The position numbers were made by a program, and so were the translations under genes. A stretch of 64,000 nt of DNA from Hyphomicrobiales bacterium. Lineage in GTDB: Bacteria; Pseudomonadota; Alphaproteobacteria; Rhizobiales; Rhizobiaceae. Positions 52,110 through 59,453 of the stretch are shown piece after piece (positions within the stretch are counted from its first letter, which is position 1; the number at the start of each line of letters is the position of its first letter). The stretch covers positions 30,741 through 94,740 of the forward strand of contig UCFC01000051.1 of NCBI GenBank assembly GCA_900471515.1, written 5' to 3'. Below the pieces are notes generated by a model, which was given only the letters and a program-made list of their open reading frames with translations, was not told the DNA's origin and searched no databases.

Positions 52110-52691
52110 ATGTCCCTCTCTGACCAGTCCCGTACCATCGTTTTCGATCCGCTGCGCCTTTCCGCCCGGTCGCTTGCGGTCAAGTACCTCTTCGTTCTCG
52201 CCGGCACGCTGGTGCTGGCGGCCGCCTCGCAGATCGCGGTGCCGATGGTGCCTGTTCCGATCACCATGCAGACCTTCGCCGTCACCATGATCGGCGCGCT
52301 CTACGGCTGGCGCCTCGGCACGCTCACGGTTCTTGCCTGGCTCGGCGAAGCCATGCTCGGCGCACCGGTCCTGGCAAACGGCTCCGGCGGACTTGCGCCC
52401 TTTGCCGGCCCGACGGCCGGTTATCTCGTCGCCTTTCCGCTGATGGCGCTGATGGTCGGCTGGCTCGCCGAACGTGGCTGGACCGGCGACAACATCGTCC
52501 GAAGCTTCACCGCCCATCTCGCCGCCAACATCTTCTGCCTCGCGCTCGGCGGTCTCTATCTCGCCTCCCTGATCGGCGCGGAAAAGGGCTGGCTGCTCGG
52601 CGTCGCCCCCTTCATTCTCGGCGGCGTGCTGAAATCCGCGCTTGCCGCAGCCGTGCTCAAGGGCATCCGTATCTATGGCGGCCGGGCATAG
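52110..52691 (+). CDS. bioY: biotin transporter BioY, copy 2 (solitary)
   Basis: 193-residue BioY with six hydrophobic segments and the blocks QIAVPMVPVPITMQTFAVTMIGALYG, APVLANGSGGLAPFAGPTAGYL and GVAPFILGGVLKSALAAAV. It has no bioM/bioN beside it, so it either uses the ATPase and coupling protein of the bioMNY operon at 6-8 kb or works alone, as shown for some solitary BioY proteins. It is controlled by the BioR box at its leader and is followed by DUF1284. Confidence 0.94.
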   Translation: MSLSDQSRTIVFDPLRLSARSLAVKYLFVLAGTLVLAAASQIAVPMVPVPITMQTFAVTMIGALYGWRLGTLTVLAWLGEAMLGAPVLANGSGGLAPFAGPTAGYLVAFPLMALMVGWLAERGWTGDNIVRSFTAHLAANIFCLALGGLYLASLIGAEKGWLLGVAPFILGGVLKSALAAAVLKGIRIYGGRA

Positions 52692-52695
52692 TGCC

Positions 52696-53121
52696 TTGAC
52701 CGTCAGGCTGCGCGCCCACCATCTGCTCTGCATGCTGACATTCGTCGGTGAAGGCTACACTCCGGCCTTCACCGCCAATTACCGCCGCATCGCAGAGCGC
52801 CTCTCGGCCGGAGAGGAGATCGAAATCGTCTCCGGCCCCGACGACATCTGCGCACCGTTGATGTCGCAGTGCTCGGCCCATTGCCTTCTGCCGGGGCCGA
52901 AGGCCAGGGACGAAGCGGCCGCTGAGGCCGTCGCAAAGTTTCTCGGCGTGCGGATAGAGCAGGGCGCTCGCCTCATTCCCGACAAGGCCCTCTTGAAAAG
53001 GCTGCGCCGCGGCTTCGCGGCCGACCTCACCCGCAAGGCCTGCGAGGATTGCGAATGGAGCGAACTCTGCAGCACGGTCGCTCGCGACCGTTTCAGGAAC
53101 ACGCTGGTCGCGCCCTGTTAG
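52696..53121 (+). CDS. DUF1284 cysteine-rich protein in the BioR-bioY unit
   Basis: About 141 residues. It begins VRLRAHHLLCML and carries eight cysteines, arranged C-x5-C-x3-C (ICAPLMSQCSAHC) and C-x2-C-x5-C (CEDCEWSELC). This spacing is compatible with an iron-sulfur cluster or zinc site. It follows bioY2 by about four bases and probably shares its BioR control. Start uncertain: TTG 52696 matches the usual family N-terminus, ATG 52675 would overlap bioY. Function unknown. Confidence 0.8.
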   Translation: MTVRLRAHHLLCMLTFVGEGYTPAFTANYRRIAERLSAGEEIEIVSGPDDICAPLMSQCSAHCLLPGPKARDEAAAEAVAKFLGVRIEQGARLIPDKALLKRLRRGFAADLTRKACEDCEWSELCSTVARDRFRNTLVAPC

Positions 53122-53804
53122 CTCTCCAGCGGAAAAAGCTTCAGAAACTGCCGCTCGCCTTCCGGTGAAAAGACCACCGAGCGGCTTTCCGGCACTCGCC
53201 GCGCCCAGCCCTTTTCCATGAAATTCGCAAGCAGCGCCTTGCCGAGGCTGCCGGCAAGATGGGCGCGGCGCTCGCTCCAGTCGAGGCAGGAGCGGCAGAG
53301 CGGACGGCGCGAGGATTTGAGGCTGCCGACGTCGATGCCGATACATTGCAGTTCGCTTTCGCCCCTGGGCGTTACCGCAAGCCCGTCGCCGATGGCGTCG
53401 ATCGATCCCGAAGCGACGAGGCTGTCCAGCATGCGCACCCCGTAGTCGCCGGCCAGATGATCGTAGCAGATGCGCGCCTTGCGCAGCGCCGGGTCCTTCG
53501 GGCCGGGCTGGTGGCGCAGATGCCCGCGGCTGGCGGCAAGCCCCATCATGCTTTCGATCAGCCGGGCCACGGCCTCGTCGGCCAGCGTGAAATAGCGGTG
53601 CCGCCCCTGCTTGCGCTGCGCCAGCAAACCGCCGGTCTCCAGCTTCGACAGGTGGGTGCTGGCCGTCTGCAGCGTGATGCCGCCGGCCGCCGCAAGCTCG
53701 GTTGCCGTGAGCGCCCGGCCGCCGGTCAGCGCCGCCAGCATGTTGGCCCGCGCCGGGTCGCCGATGAGCGCGCCGATCTGCGCAATGTCGGGTCCTTCTT
53801 TCAT
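53118..53804 (-). CDS. ArsR-type transcriptional regulator with extended C-terminus
   Basis: 228 residues. The winged helix (about 1-95: IGDPARANMLAALTGGRALTATELAAAGGITLQTASTHLSKLETGGLL) is typical of ArsR/SmtB, but the common metal-binding ELCVCDL is absent. A C-terminal part of about 130 residues holds four cysteines and the block LCRSCLDWSERRAHLAGSLGKAL. It is divergent from the NIPSNAP/ABM pair, 73 bases away, and likely controls it. Ends overlap the DUF1284 stop by three bases. Confidence 0.87.
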   Translation of the reverse strand: MKEGPDIAQIGALIGDPARANMLAALTGGRALTATELAAAGGITLQTASTHLSKLETGGLLAQRKQGRHRYFTLADEAVARLIESMMGLAASRGHLRHQPGPKDPALRKARICYDHLAGDYGVRMLDSLVASGSIDAIGDGLAVTPRGESELQCIGIDVGSLKSSRRPLCRSCLDWSERRAHLAGSLGKALLANFMEKGWARRVPESRSVVFSPEGERQFLKLFPLES

Positions 53805-53805
53805 A

Positions 53806-53823
53806 CTTCGATCGTAACCGAAG
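53806..53823. promoter_or_regulatory. palindromic operator candidate between ArsR and NIPSNAP genes
   Basis: CTTCG (53806-53810) and CGAAG (53819-53823) are inverted repeats around 8 bases, starting one base from the regulator start codon. Position in a short divergent spacer fits autoregulation and control of the NIPSNAP operon. Candidate only. Confidence 0.4.
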
Positions 53824-53877
53824 CATTCTCGTGCCGCAATGTGCGAAAAACGCCTTTGACACGAAAGGAGAAAACCG

Positions 53878-54207
53878 ATGATCACCTGCTTCATCCGCTA
53901 CGAGATCGACCCCTTCCGCAAGGAGGCTTTCGCCGAATATGCCCGCAACTGGGGACAGGCGATCCCGAGGAACGGCGCCGACCTGATCGGCTATTTCGGC
54001 CCGCACGAGGGCTCGGCGACGACGGCCTACGGCGTCTACAATATCGAAAGCCTCGCGGCCTACGAGGCCTATCGCGCAAGGCTTGCCGCCGATCCGCTCG
54101 GCCGGGAAAACTACGAATTTGCCCGCCGCGAACGCTTCATCCTCAAGGAAGACCGCATCTTCCTGACGAATGTCTCGGCACCGCATGCGAAGCTGGTGCT
54201 GCCGTGA
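53878..54207 (+). CDS. NIPSNAP family protein
   Basis: 109-residue dimeric ferredoxin-like barrel: MITCFIRYEIDPFRKEAFAEYARNWGQAIPRNGADLIGYF is typical of NIPSNAP. The GAAAGGAG site lies 5 bases before ATG. The GTGA overlap with the next gene couples translation. Members bind hydrophobic small molecules; function here unknown. Confidence 0.9.
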   Translation: MITCFIRYEIDPFRKEAFAEYARNWGQAIPRNGADLIGYFGPHEGSATTAYGVYNIESLAAYEAYRARLAADPLGRENYEFARRERFILKEDRIFLTNVSAPHAKLVLP

Positions 54208-54563
54208 TCGCCGTCATCTTCGAGGTCATCCCCTATGTCGGCGAGCGCCATCGCTATCTGGACCTTGCCGGCGAACTCAGGTCCGAACTCGAGACGATCG
54301 ACGGCTTCATCTCTATCGAGCGTTTCGAGAGCCTGACGATCCGCGGCAAGATCCTCTCGCTCTCCTTCTTTCGCGACGAGGCGGCCGTGAAGGAATGGCG
54401 CAATCGCGAAGCCCATCGGGCAGCCCAGATGGCCGGCCGCAGCGGCATTTTCGCCGATTATCGCCTGCGCATCGGCCATATCGTCAGGGATTACGGCATG
54501 GCCGAGCGGGCCGGGGCGCCCGAGGACAGCCGCCAGGCGCACAGGCCGCAGGCGGCGGAGTGA
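54204..54563 (+). CDS. antibiotic biosynthesis monooxygenase (ABM) domain protein
   Basis: 119-residue ABM-type barrel: VIAVIFEVIPYVGERHRYLDLAGELRSELETIDGFISIERFES, LSLSFFRDEAAVKEWRNREAHRAAQ, and a basic tail. ABM proteins oxidise or degrade quinones, haem or polyketides without cofactor. GTG start inside the NIPSNAP stop. Forms an operon with NIPSNAP under the ArsR-type regulator, as a likely detoxification pair. Confidence 0.85.
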   Translation: MIAVIFEVIPYVGERHRYLDLAGELRSELETIDGFISIERFESLTIRGKILSLSFFRDEAAVKEWRNREAHRAAQMAGRSGIFADYRLRIGHIVRDYGMAERAGAPEDSRQAHRPQAAE

Positions 54564-54670
54564 AACCGGGGCGGGCCGAACCGCAGGCCCGCCTCCCGTC
54601 CGAACCCGAAACGGAATATTTTCCCGAAACGGATCGGCGCTTCAGGCTTTAGTAACCAACTTGCGTAACC

Positions 54671-54685
54671 ATAACGGAGAGTTAA
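54671..54685. promoter_or_regulatory. CtrA-like box upstream of ccrM
   Basis: ATAA-CGGAGAG-TTAA matches the CtrA consensus TTAA-N7-TTAA with one mismatch. GTAACCAT at 54665-54672 resembles the alternative CtrA half motif TTAACCAT. It lies 28-42 bases upstream of the ccrM start. CtrA activates ccrM in Caulobacter; the site here is a candidate. Confidence 0.5.
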
Positions 54686-54712
54686 GCGTAAAGCGTATGA
54701 GCGAGTATCTAC

Positions 54713-55843
54713 ATGGCGTCTGTTTTCCCGCTTGCCGATCTCAAGACTTCCGTAAAGCCGGGCTCTTGGATCGACACGATCATCAAGGGTGATTGCGTTG
54801 CAGCCCTTGAGGCTCTTCCGAACCAGTCGGTTGACGTCATCTTCGCCGATCCGCCCTACAACCTCCAGCTCGGCGGCACGCTGCACCGGCCGGACCAGTC
54901 GCTGGTCGATGCCGTCGACGACGAATGGGATCAGTTTGCCTCGTTCGAAGCCTATGACGCCTTCACCCGCGCCTGGCTGCTCGCCTGCCGCCGCGTGTTG
55001 AAGCCGACGGGCACGATCTGGGTCATCGGCTCCTATCACAATATTTTCCGCGTCGGCGCCACGCTGCAGGATCTGAATTTCTGGATCCTGAACGACATCG
55101 TCTGGCGCAAGACCAACCCGATGCCGAATTTCAAGGGCCGCCGTTTCCAGAACGCCCATGAGACGATGATCTGGGCAAGCCCCGATGCCAAGGCCAAGGG
55201 TTACACCTTCAACTACGATGCGATGAAGGCCGCCAATGACGACGTGCAGATGCGCTCGGACTGGCTCTTCCCGATCTGCAGCGGCAACGAGCGTCTGAAG
55301 GGCGAAGACGGCAAGAAGGTGCATCCGACGCAGAAGCCGGAAGCGCTGCTTGCCCGTGTCATCATGGCCTCCTCGAAACCCGGCGACATCATCCTCGACC
55401 CCTTCTTCGGCTCGGGAACGACCGGCGCCGTCGCCAAGCGTCTCGGCCGCCACTTCGTCGGCATCGAGCGCGAGCAGGACTATATCGATGCGGCATCCGC
55501 CCGCATCGCCGCCGTCGAGCCGCTCGGCAAGGCGGAACTGACCGTCATGACCGGCAAGAAGGCCGAAGCGCGCGTCGCCTTCAACGTGCTGGTCGAAAGC
55601 GGTCTCATCAAGCCCGGTCAGGTGCTGACCGATGCGAAACGCCGCTACAGCGCCGTGGTGCGCGCCGACGGCACTGTCGCTTCCGGCGGCGAGGCCGGCT
55701 CCATTCATCGCCTTGGCGCGAAAGTGCAGGGCCTTGATGCATGCAACGGATGGACCTTCTGGCATTTCGACGACGGGCAATCCCTGCGCCCGATCGACGA
55801 ATTGCGGTCCATCATCCGCAGCGACCTCGCAAAGGTGGATTGA
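54713..55843 (+). CDS. ccrM: cell-cycle-regulated DNA methyltransferase CcrM (GANTC adenine-N6)
   Basis: 376-residue beta-class N6-adenine methyltransferase. DPPYN at D46-N50 precedes the AdoMet motif DPFFGSGTTG at about 229-238. Target-recognition sequence between them is that of CcrM. A C-terminal RAMA-like domain (about 270-376) is present. CcrM methylates GANTC late in the cell cycle in Caulobacter and rhizobia. Start ATG 54713 (MASVFPLADL). Single gene with paired hairpins behind it. Confidence 0.96.
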   Translation: MASVFPLADLKTSVKPGSWIDTIIKGDCVAALEALPNQSVDVIFADPPYNLQLGGTLHRPDQSLVDAVDDEWDQFASFEAYDAFTRAWLLACRRVLKPTGTIWVIGSYHNIFRVGATLQDLNFWILNDIVWRKTNPMPNFKGRRFQNAHETMIWASPDAKAKGYTFNYDAMKAANDDVQMRSDWLFPICSGNERLKGEDGKKVHPTQKPEALLARVIMASSKPGDIILDPFFGSGTTGAVAKRLGRHFVGIEREQDYIDAASARIAAVEPLGKAELTVMTGKKAEARVAFNVLVESGLIKPGQVLTDAKRRYSAVVRADGTVASGGEAGSIHRLGAKVQGLDACNGWTFWHFDDGQSLRPIDELRSIIRSDLAKVD

Positions 55844-55870
55844 GCCACATCCTTGCGAGGACGGGACGAA

Positions 55871-55948
55871 GCGTCTTCCGGTTTGTACCTCCAGTTACGG
55901 AAGACGCACAAAGGATGCCCGGGGCCGAAGACCCCGGGCTTCTTGTTT
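55871..55948 (+). terminator. tandem hairpins after ccrM
   Basis: First inverted repeat: GCGTCTTCCG (55871-55880) and CGGAAGACGC (55898-55907), loop 17. Second: GCCCGGGG (55917-55924) and CCCCGGGC (55932-55939), loop 7, followed by TTCTTGTTT. The second has the shape of an intrinsic terminator. The first may be a regulatory or bidirectional structure. Confidence 0.75.
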
Positions 55949-56018
55949 CAGGGCAATTTCGGCAACGCAGCAGGTCTGCGTGCGAATTGCACAATGGCGA
56001 CAGAGCTCCGATCCCGCC

Positions 56019-56384
56019 TCAGAAGTCCCGGTAATCGGTCACGTCGACGCGCGTGACCTTGCCGTCCTCGTTGAAGGTGATCGTTTCCTCGCCTTCGCGG
56101 ATCAGCGGCTTTCCGGTCCTGCTATGCGTTGCCCGCACCGACCAGACGGCCCGGCCCGACAGCGGTGTCAGCGTTTCCACCAGCGAGTTTTCCGCCGTCT
56201 GATCCGGGTAGTCGTCGAAGTAACGGCGGAAGGCGGCCATGATCGCGGCCCGGCCGGCAAGGCTGCCGACGCCGTTCGAGACATAGGTCGCGTCTTCGGC
56301 GAACCAGTTCTCGATCTCGGGAAAATCGAGCGCGTTGATGGCTGCGTGAAAACGGTCGATGGCGGCTGCGGGATCGAAGGCCAT
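56019..56384 (-). CDS. nuclear transport factor 2-like (SnoaL-type) protein
   Basis: 121-residue cone-shaped NTF2 fold: AAIDRFHAAINALDFPEIENWFAEDATYVSNGVGSLAGRAAIMAAFRRYFDDYPD, then VWSVRATHSRTGKPLIREGEETITFNEDGKV. Such proteins are hydrolases, isomerases or ligand binders. Lies 3 bases after the HAD gene, so mutY-HAD-NTF2 is one operon. Function unknown. Confidence 0.85.
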   Translation of the reverse strand: MAFDPAAAIDRFHAAINALDFPEIENWFAEDATYVSNGVGSLAGRAAIMAAFRRYFDDYPDQTAENSLVETLTPLSGRAVWSVRATHSRTGKPLIREGEETITFNEDGKVTRVDVTDYRDF

Positions 56385-56387
56385 GGC

Positions 56388-57008
56388 TTATGCCTTCAGC
56401 CCGAAGGTCGCGAGATCCGCCCGCAGCCTGTCGGCGCCGGTAAAGAGAACGGCGTTCCAGCCGGCCGCCTTGGCACCCTCGACATTGGCCGGCGAGTCGT
56501 CGATGAAGATCGTGGCGGCCGGATCGAGGCCGAAGCTCTTCGCATGCGTTTCATAAATCGCAATATCGGGCTTGATGAGGCCGATATCGCCGGAAACGGT
56601 GACGCCGCGCGGCTTCTTGAGGAAGGGGTAGCGCTCCTGCGCCTCGCGGAACGTGTCGGAGGCGAAATTCGTCAGCATCGTCACGTCCCGGCCTTCGTTT
56701 ATGAAGCCTTCCATGATCGAAACGCTGTCCTCATAGGCATGCGGCACCATTTCGTGCCAGTTCTTGCGGAAGGCGCGGATATGCTCTTCGCGGGTCGGAT
56801 GCTGCGCGATCAGCAATGCCTCGGCATCCGCCCAGGTGCGGCCGCGATCCTGCTCGATGTTCCAGTCGTGCGTGCAGACATTGGCGAAGAACCAGTTGCG
56901 CTCGGCCTCGTCGGGAATAAGGCGGCTGAAAGGAATATTCGGATCGTAATGAATAAGAACTTTGCCAATGTCGAAAACGATATGCTTGATGTCGGTTGCC
57001 ATAATCAT
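56388..57008 (-). CDS. HAD family phosphatase, YihX-like
   Basis: 206-residue HAD-IA protein. Motif I is FDIGKVLIHYD, where the second Asp is replaced by Gly as in the YihX glucose-1-phosphate phosphatases; TNFASDTF is motif II, and FIDDSPANVEGAKAAGWNAVLF is motif IV. Overlaps the mutY stop by 4 bases. Substrate uncertain, probably a sugar phosphate. Confidence 0.9.
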   Translation of the reverse strand: MIMATDIKHIVFDIGKVLIHYDPNIPFSRLIPDEAERNWFFANVCTHDWNIEQDRGRTWADAEALLIAQHPTREEHIRAFRKNWHEMVPHAYEDSVSIMEGFINEGRDVTMLTNFASDTFREAQERYPFLKKPRGVTVSGDIGLIKPDIAIYETHAKSFGLDPAATIFIDDSPANVEGAKAAGWNAVLFTGADRLRADLATFGLKA

Positions 57009-58096
57009 CCCTTGGCTGTTTTGAACGCGAGAGGAATAGCGGCTGCGATCGCTTTTTTCATGATAGTCGGCAGCGCCTGGGCTTCAAGATTTGTAACCGG
57101 CTCCCACCATCCGTCATCGGTTTGAACGCGTTCGCCAATCGCCACGCGGAAGATCGAAAGCCTGAGCTCGAAATGGGTAAAGACATGGGTGACGGTGCCG
57201 GCGCTTTCCCATCCGGCCTTGAAAGGCGCCGCTTCCGCAGAGGTTTCGCCGTCCTGCCGTGCCGTCCACGCCGTCGTCGGGATTTCCGTCATGCCGCCGA
57301 GAAGCCCGCTTTCGGCACGCCGCCGCAGCAGGATATCCCCATCGGACGTGACCGCCACGAAAGCCGCGCCGCGGCGGACCGGCTTTTCCTTCTTCGCGGC
57401 CTTGACCGGGAACCGTTCGGCATCGTGCAACCTCAGCGCCTCGCACGATCCGTTGAAAGGACAGAGCGAACAGGCTGGACGCTTCGGCGTGCAGATCGTG
57501 GCCCCGAGATCCATCATCGCCTGTGCGAAATCGCCGGGCCGATCGTCCGGCGTCAGCAGCGCCACCTTCTGACGCATCAGCGGTTTTGCGGCCGGAAGCG
57601 GCGTGGCGATGGCATAGAGCCTCGAGATCACCCGCTCCACGTTGCCGTCCATCACCGCCGCCTGCCGGTTGAAGGCGATCGCCGCCACCGCCGCCGCCGT
57701 ATAGTCGCCGATGCCGGGCAGGGCTTTCAGGCCCTCTTCGGTATCGGGAAAAATGCCGCCATGCTGGCTGGCAACGGCTTCGGCGCATTTCTTCAGGTTG
57801 CGCGCCCGCGCGTAATAGCCGAGCCCCGCCCAGGCCGCCATGACCTCTTCACCCGGCGCTCTTGCGAGATCGATGACCGAAGGCCATTTTGCCAGGAAAT
57901 TGGCGAAGTAGGGTTTGACCGCCTGCACCGTCGTCTGCTGCAGCATCACCTCCGACAGCCAGACATGATAGGGATCGGGCCTGACGCCGCGCCTTGCCAT
58001 CGGCGGCGAAACCCGCCAGGGCAGGTCGCGGTGATGGCGGTCGTACCACTGGAGAAGAGGGGAGGCGGTGGGCGCGTCCGGTGTGCGTGTGCTCAT
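57005..58096 (-). CDS. mutY: A/G-specific adenine glycosylase
   Basis: 363-residue repair enzyme that removes adenine paired with 8-oxoguanine. Helix-hairpin-helix PGIGDYTAAAV with catalytic D150 (MDGNVERV), E49 in SEVMLQQTTV, and the iron-sulfur cysteines C202, C209, C212 and C218 (CTPKRPACSLCPFNGSC). The C-terminal NUDIX-like domain that reads 8-oxoG is present. Divergent from the DUF721 gene. Confidence 0.96.
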   Translation of the reverse strand: MSTRTPDAPTASPLLQWYDRHHRDLPWRVSPPMARRGVRPDPYHVWLSEVMLQQTTVQAVKPYFANFLAKWPSVIDLARAPGEEVMAAWAGLGYYARARNLKKCAEAVASQHGGIFPDTEEGLKALPGIGDYTAAAVAAIAFNRQAAVMDGNVERVISRLYAIATPLPAAKPLMRQKVALLTPDDRPGDFAQAMMDLGATICTPKRPACSLCPFNGSCEALRLHDAERFPVKAAKKEKPVRRGAAFVAVTSDGDILLRRRAESGLLGGMTEIPTTAWTARQDGETSAEAAPFKAGWESAGTVTHVFTHFELRLSIFRVAIGERVQTDDGWWEPVTNLEAQALPTIMKKAIAAAIPLAFKTAKG

Positions 58097-58193
58097 TATT
58101 TGCCGCGGTCGGGGGAAGTGCTCTATACTTGGCGAAGCAAAGCGGCGCGATCAAGCCGGCGGCTTCGAACGGACGTCGCTTATCAGGGTTTAG

Positions 58194-58682
58194 ATGACTT
58201 ATCCACGCAAAGGTGAGAAGCAGATTTCCGAGCTGACGAACGGCATCATCGATCCCGTTCTCGCCCGCCGCGCCGGCATCAACAGCGCGCTTCTCGGCTC
58301 CTGGGACGAAATCGCCGGCGAGGATTTTGCCGATTGCACCCGGCCGGAAAAGATCGCCTGGGCGCGCGGCGGCGATGACGGCAGCTTTCGCCCCGGCGTG
58401 CTGACGGTTGCCTGCGAGGGCGCGCGTGCGCTTTTCCTCACCCATGCGCAGGGCGAGCTGATCCAGCGCATCAACAGCTTCTTCGGTTTCGCCGCCGTCC
58501 ACCAGCTCCGCATCGTCCAGAAGCCGGTCTACCAGCCGGTCAAACGCTCCCGCACTCCCCCGCCGCTGAAGGGCGAGGCCGCCCGCAGGCTGGAGGGCAT
58601 GATGCAGGGCCTGGAGGACGAAAAGATCAGGCAGGCGATCGCGCGGCTTGGCACGGCGGTTCTCGGAAAAAAGCCTCGATAA
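58194..58682 (+). CDS. DciA/DUF721 family protein
   Basis: 162 residues. The DUF721 domain (about 15-105: GIIDPVLARRAGINSALLGSWDEIAGEDFADCTRPEKIAWARG, GVLTVACEGARALFLTHAQGELIQRINSFFGF) is followed by a disordered-looking tail. DciA-type proteins load the replicative helicase in bacteria lacking DnaC; that role here is inference. Divergent from mutY, followed by a ParDE module. Confidence 0.86.
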   Translation: MTYPRKGEKQISELTNGIIDPVLARRAGINSALLGSWDEIAGEDFADCTRPEKIAWARGGDDGSFRPGVLTVACEGARALFLTHAQGELIQRINSFFGFAAVHQLRIVQKPVYQPVKRSRTPPPLKGEAARRLEGMMQGLEDEKIRQAIARLGTAVLGKKPR

Positions 58683-58713
58683 TAGTTCCCGTTCTGTTGG
58701 CGCCAACCGGATA

Positions 58714-58734
58714 GTGCATTACACTGTAATGCAC
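58714..58734. promoter_or_regulatory. perfect palindromic operator upstream of parD2
   Basis: Arms GTGCATTACA (58714-58723) and TGTAATGCAC (58725-58734) are perfect inverted repeats around one central C, 17 bases before the parD ATG. A second palindrome, GTTGGCGCCAAC, lies at 58696-58707. Type II antitoxins usually repress their own operon through such a site. Confidence 0.75.
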
Positions 58735-58751
58735 CGAACAGGGGTCAGGCC

Positions 58752-59027
58752 ATGCGCAGCAGCAAGCCAATTACGGTCACATTGGGTAACCAGCAGAAAA
58801 GTGTCGATGCTCGTCTGGAATCGGGAGCCTATAGTTCCGCCAGCGAGGTCCTGCGTGCCGCGTTGCGGGCGCTTGACCGCGAGGAGGAAGCGGTCAACGA
58901 GATCATGAGGCAAAAGATCCTCGAGGCGCTCGAGGAACCCAGTCCTGATATCGATGCGGAAACGGTGTTTGACCGTATCGAACGGCTGCATGCCGACCGG
59001 ATCGGAACTGGCCGCATTGGCGATTAA
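58752..59027 (+). CDS. parD: ParD-like antitoxin, second module
   Basis: 91-residue antitoxin: N-terminal ribbon-helix-helix (ITVTLGNQQKSVDARLESGAYSSASEVLRAALRALDRE) and an acidic C-terminus that would bind toxin. Unlike the module at 39 kb, it is preceded by a perfect operator. The toxin start overlaps its end. Confidence 0.9.
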   Translation: MRSSKPITVTLGNQQKSVDARLESGAYSSASEVLRAALRALDREEEAVNEIMRQKILEALEEPSPDIDAETVFDRIERLHADRIGTGRIGD

Positions 59028-59316
59028 GGTCGTCTTTCGCTCCAAGGCGGAAGGTGATCTTCTTGCCATCTACGAGTTCATCGCCCGCGACAGCCCGGAT
59101 CGCGCCATCGGCTTCATCCGCAGACTGAGAAGCCTTTGCATGTCGCTGGAAGCCATGCCGGAGCGGGGTGCCAGGCGCGATGAATTCGCCCCGGGTATCC
59201 GGATCCTGGTCTTCGAACAGCGGGTTACGATCGCCTATCGCGTCCGGCAGGACGAAATACAGATCGTGCGGTTCTTTTATGCCGGGCGAAACGTCCCCTC
59301 AGCATTTCGCGAATGA
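59017..59316 (+). CDS. parE: ParE-like toxin, second module
   Basis: About 99 residues of the RelE/ParE fold: IKVVFRSKAEGDLLAIYEFIARDSPDRA, MPERGARRDEFAPGIRIL, and YRVRQDEIQIVRFFYAGRNV. The end overlaps nothing, and no gene of the module is split. Start TTG 59017 gives the usual family length and overlaps parD by 11 bases; ATG 58990 would add 9 residues. Gyrase is the usual ParE target. Confidence 0.87.
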   Translation: MAIKVVFRSKAEGDLLAIYEFIARDSPDRAIGFIRRLRSLCMSLEAMPERGARRDEFAPGIRILVFEQRVTIAYRVRQDEIQIVRFFYAGRNVPSAFRE

Positions 59317-59453
59317 TTGATTTGTTCGCTGATCTGAGGTTTCGTCTTTCGCAGGTCACAATTCTTTGAAGAAAGTTGGCGAAGCGTGCCTTGTTAGCGG
59401 CTCTTGGCCGTTATATCGCACAAGCAGCTGCCACACTTGTTTATGGGGAACCC

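Noticed and set aside
54564..54712. GANTC sites in the ccrM leader
   Set aside because: None found on reading the spacer, so no claim of methylation feedback is made.
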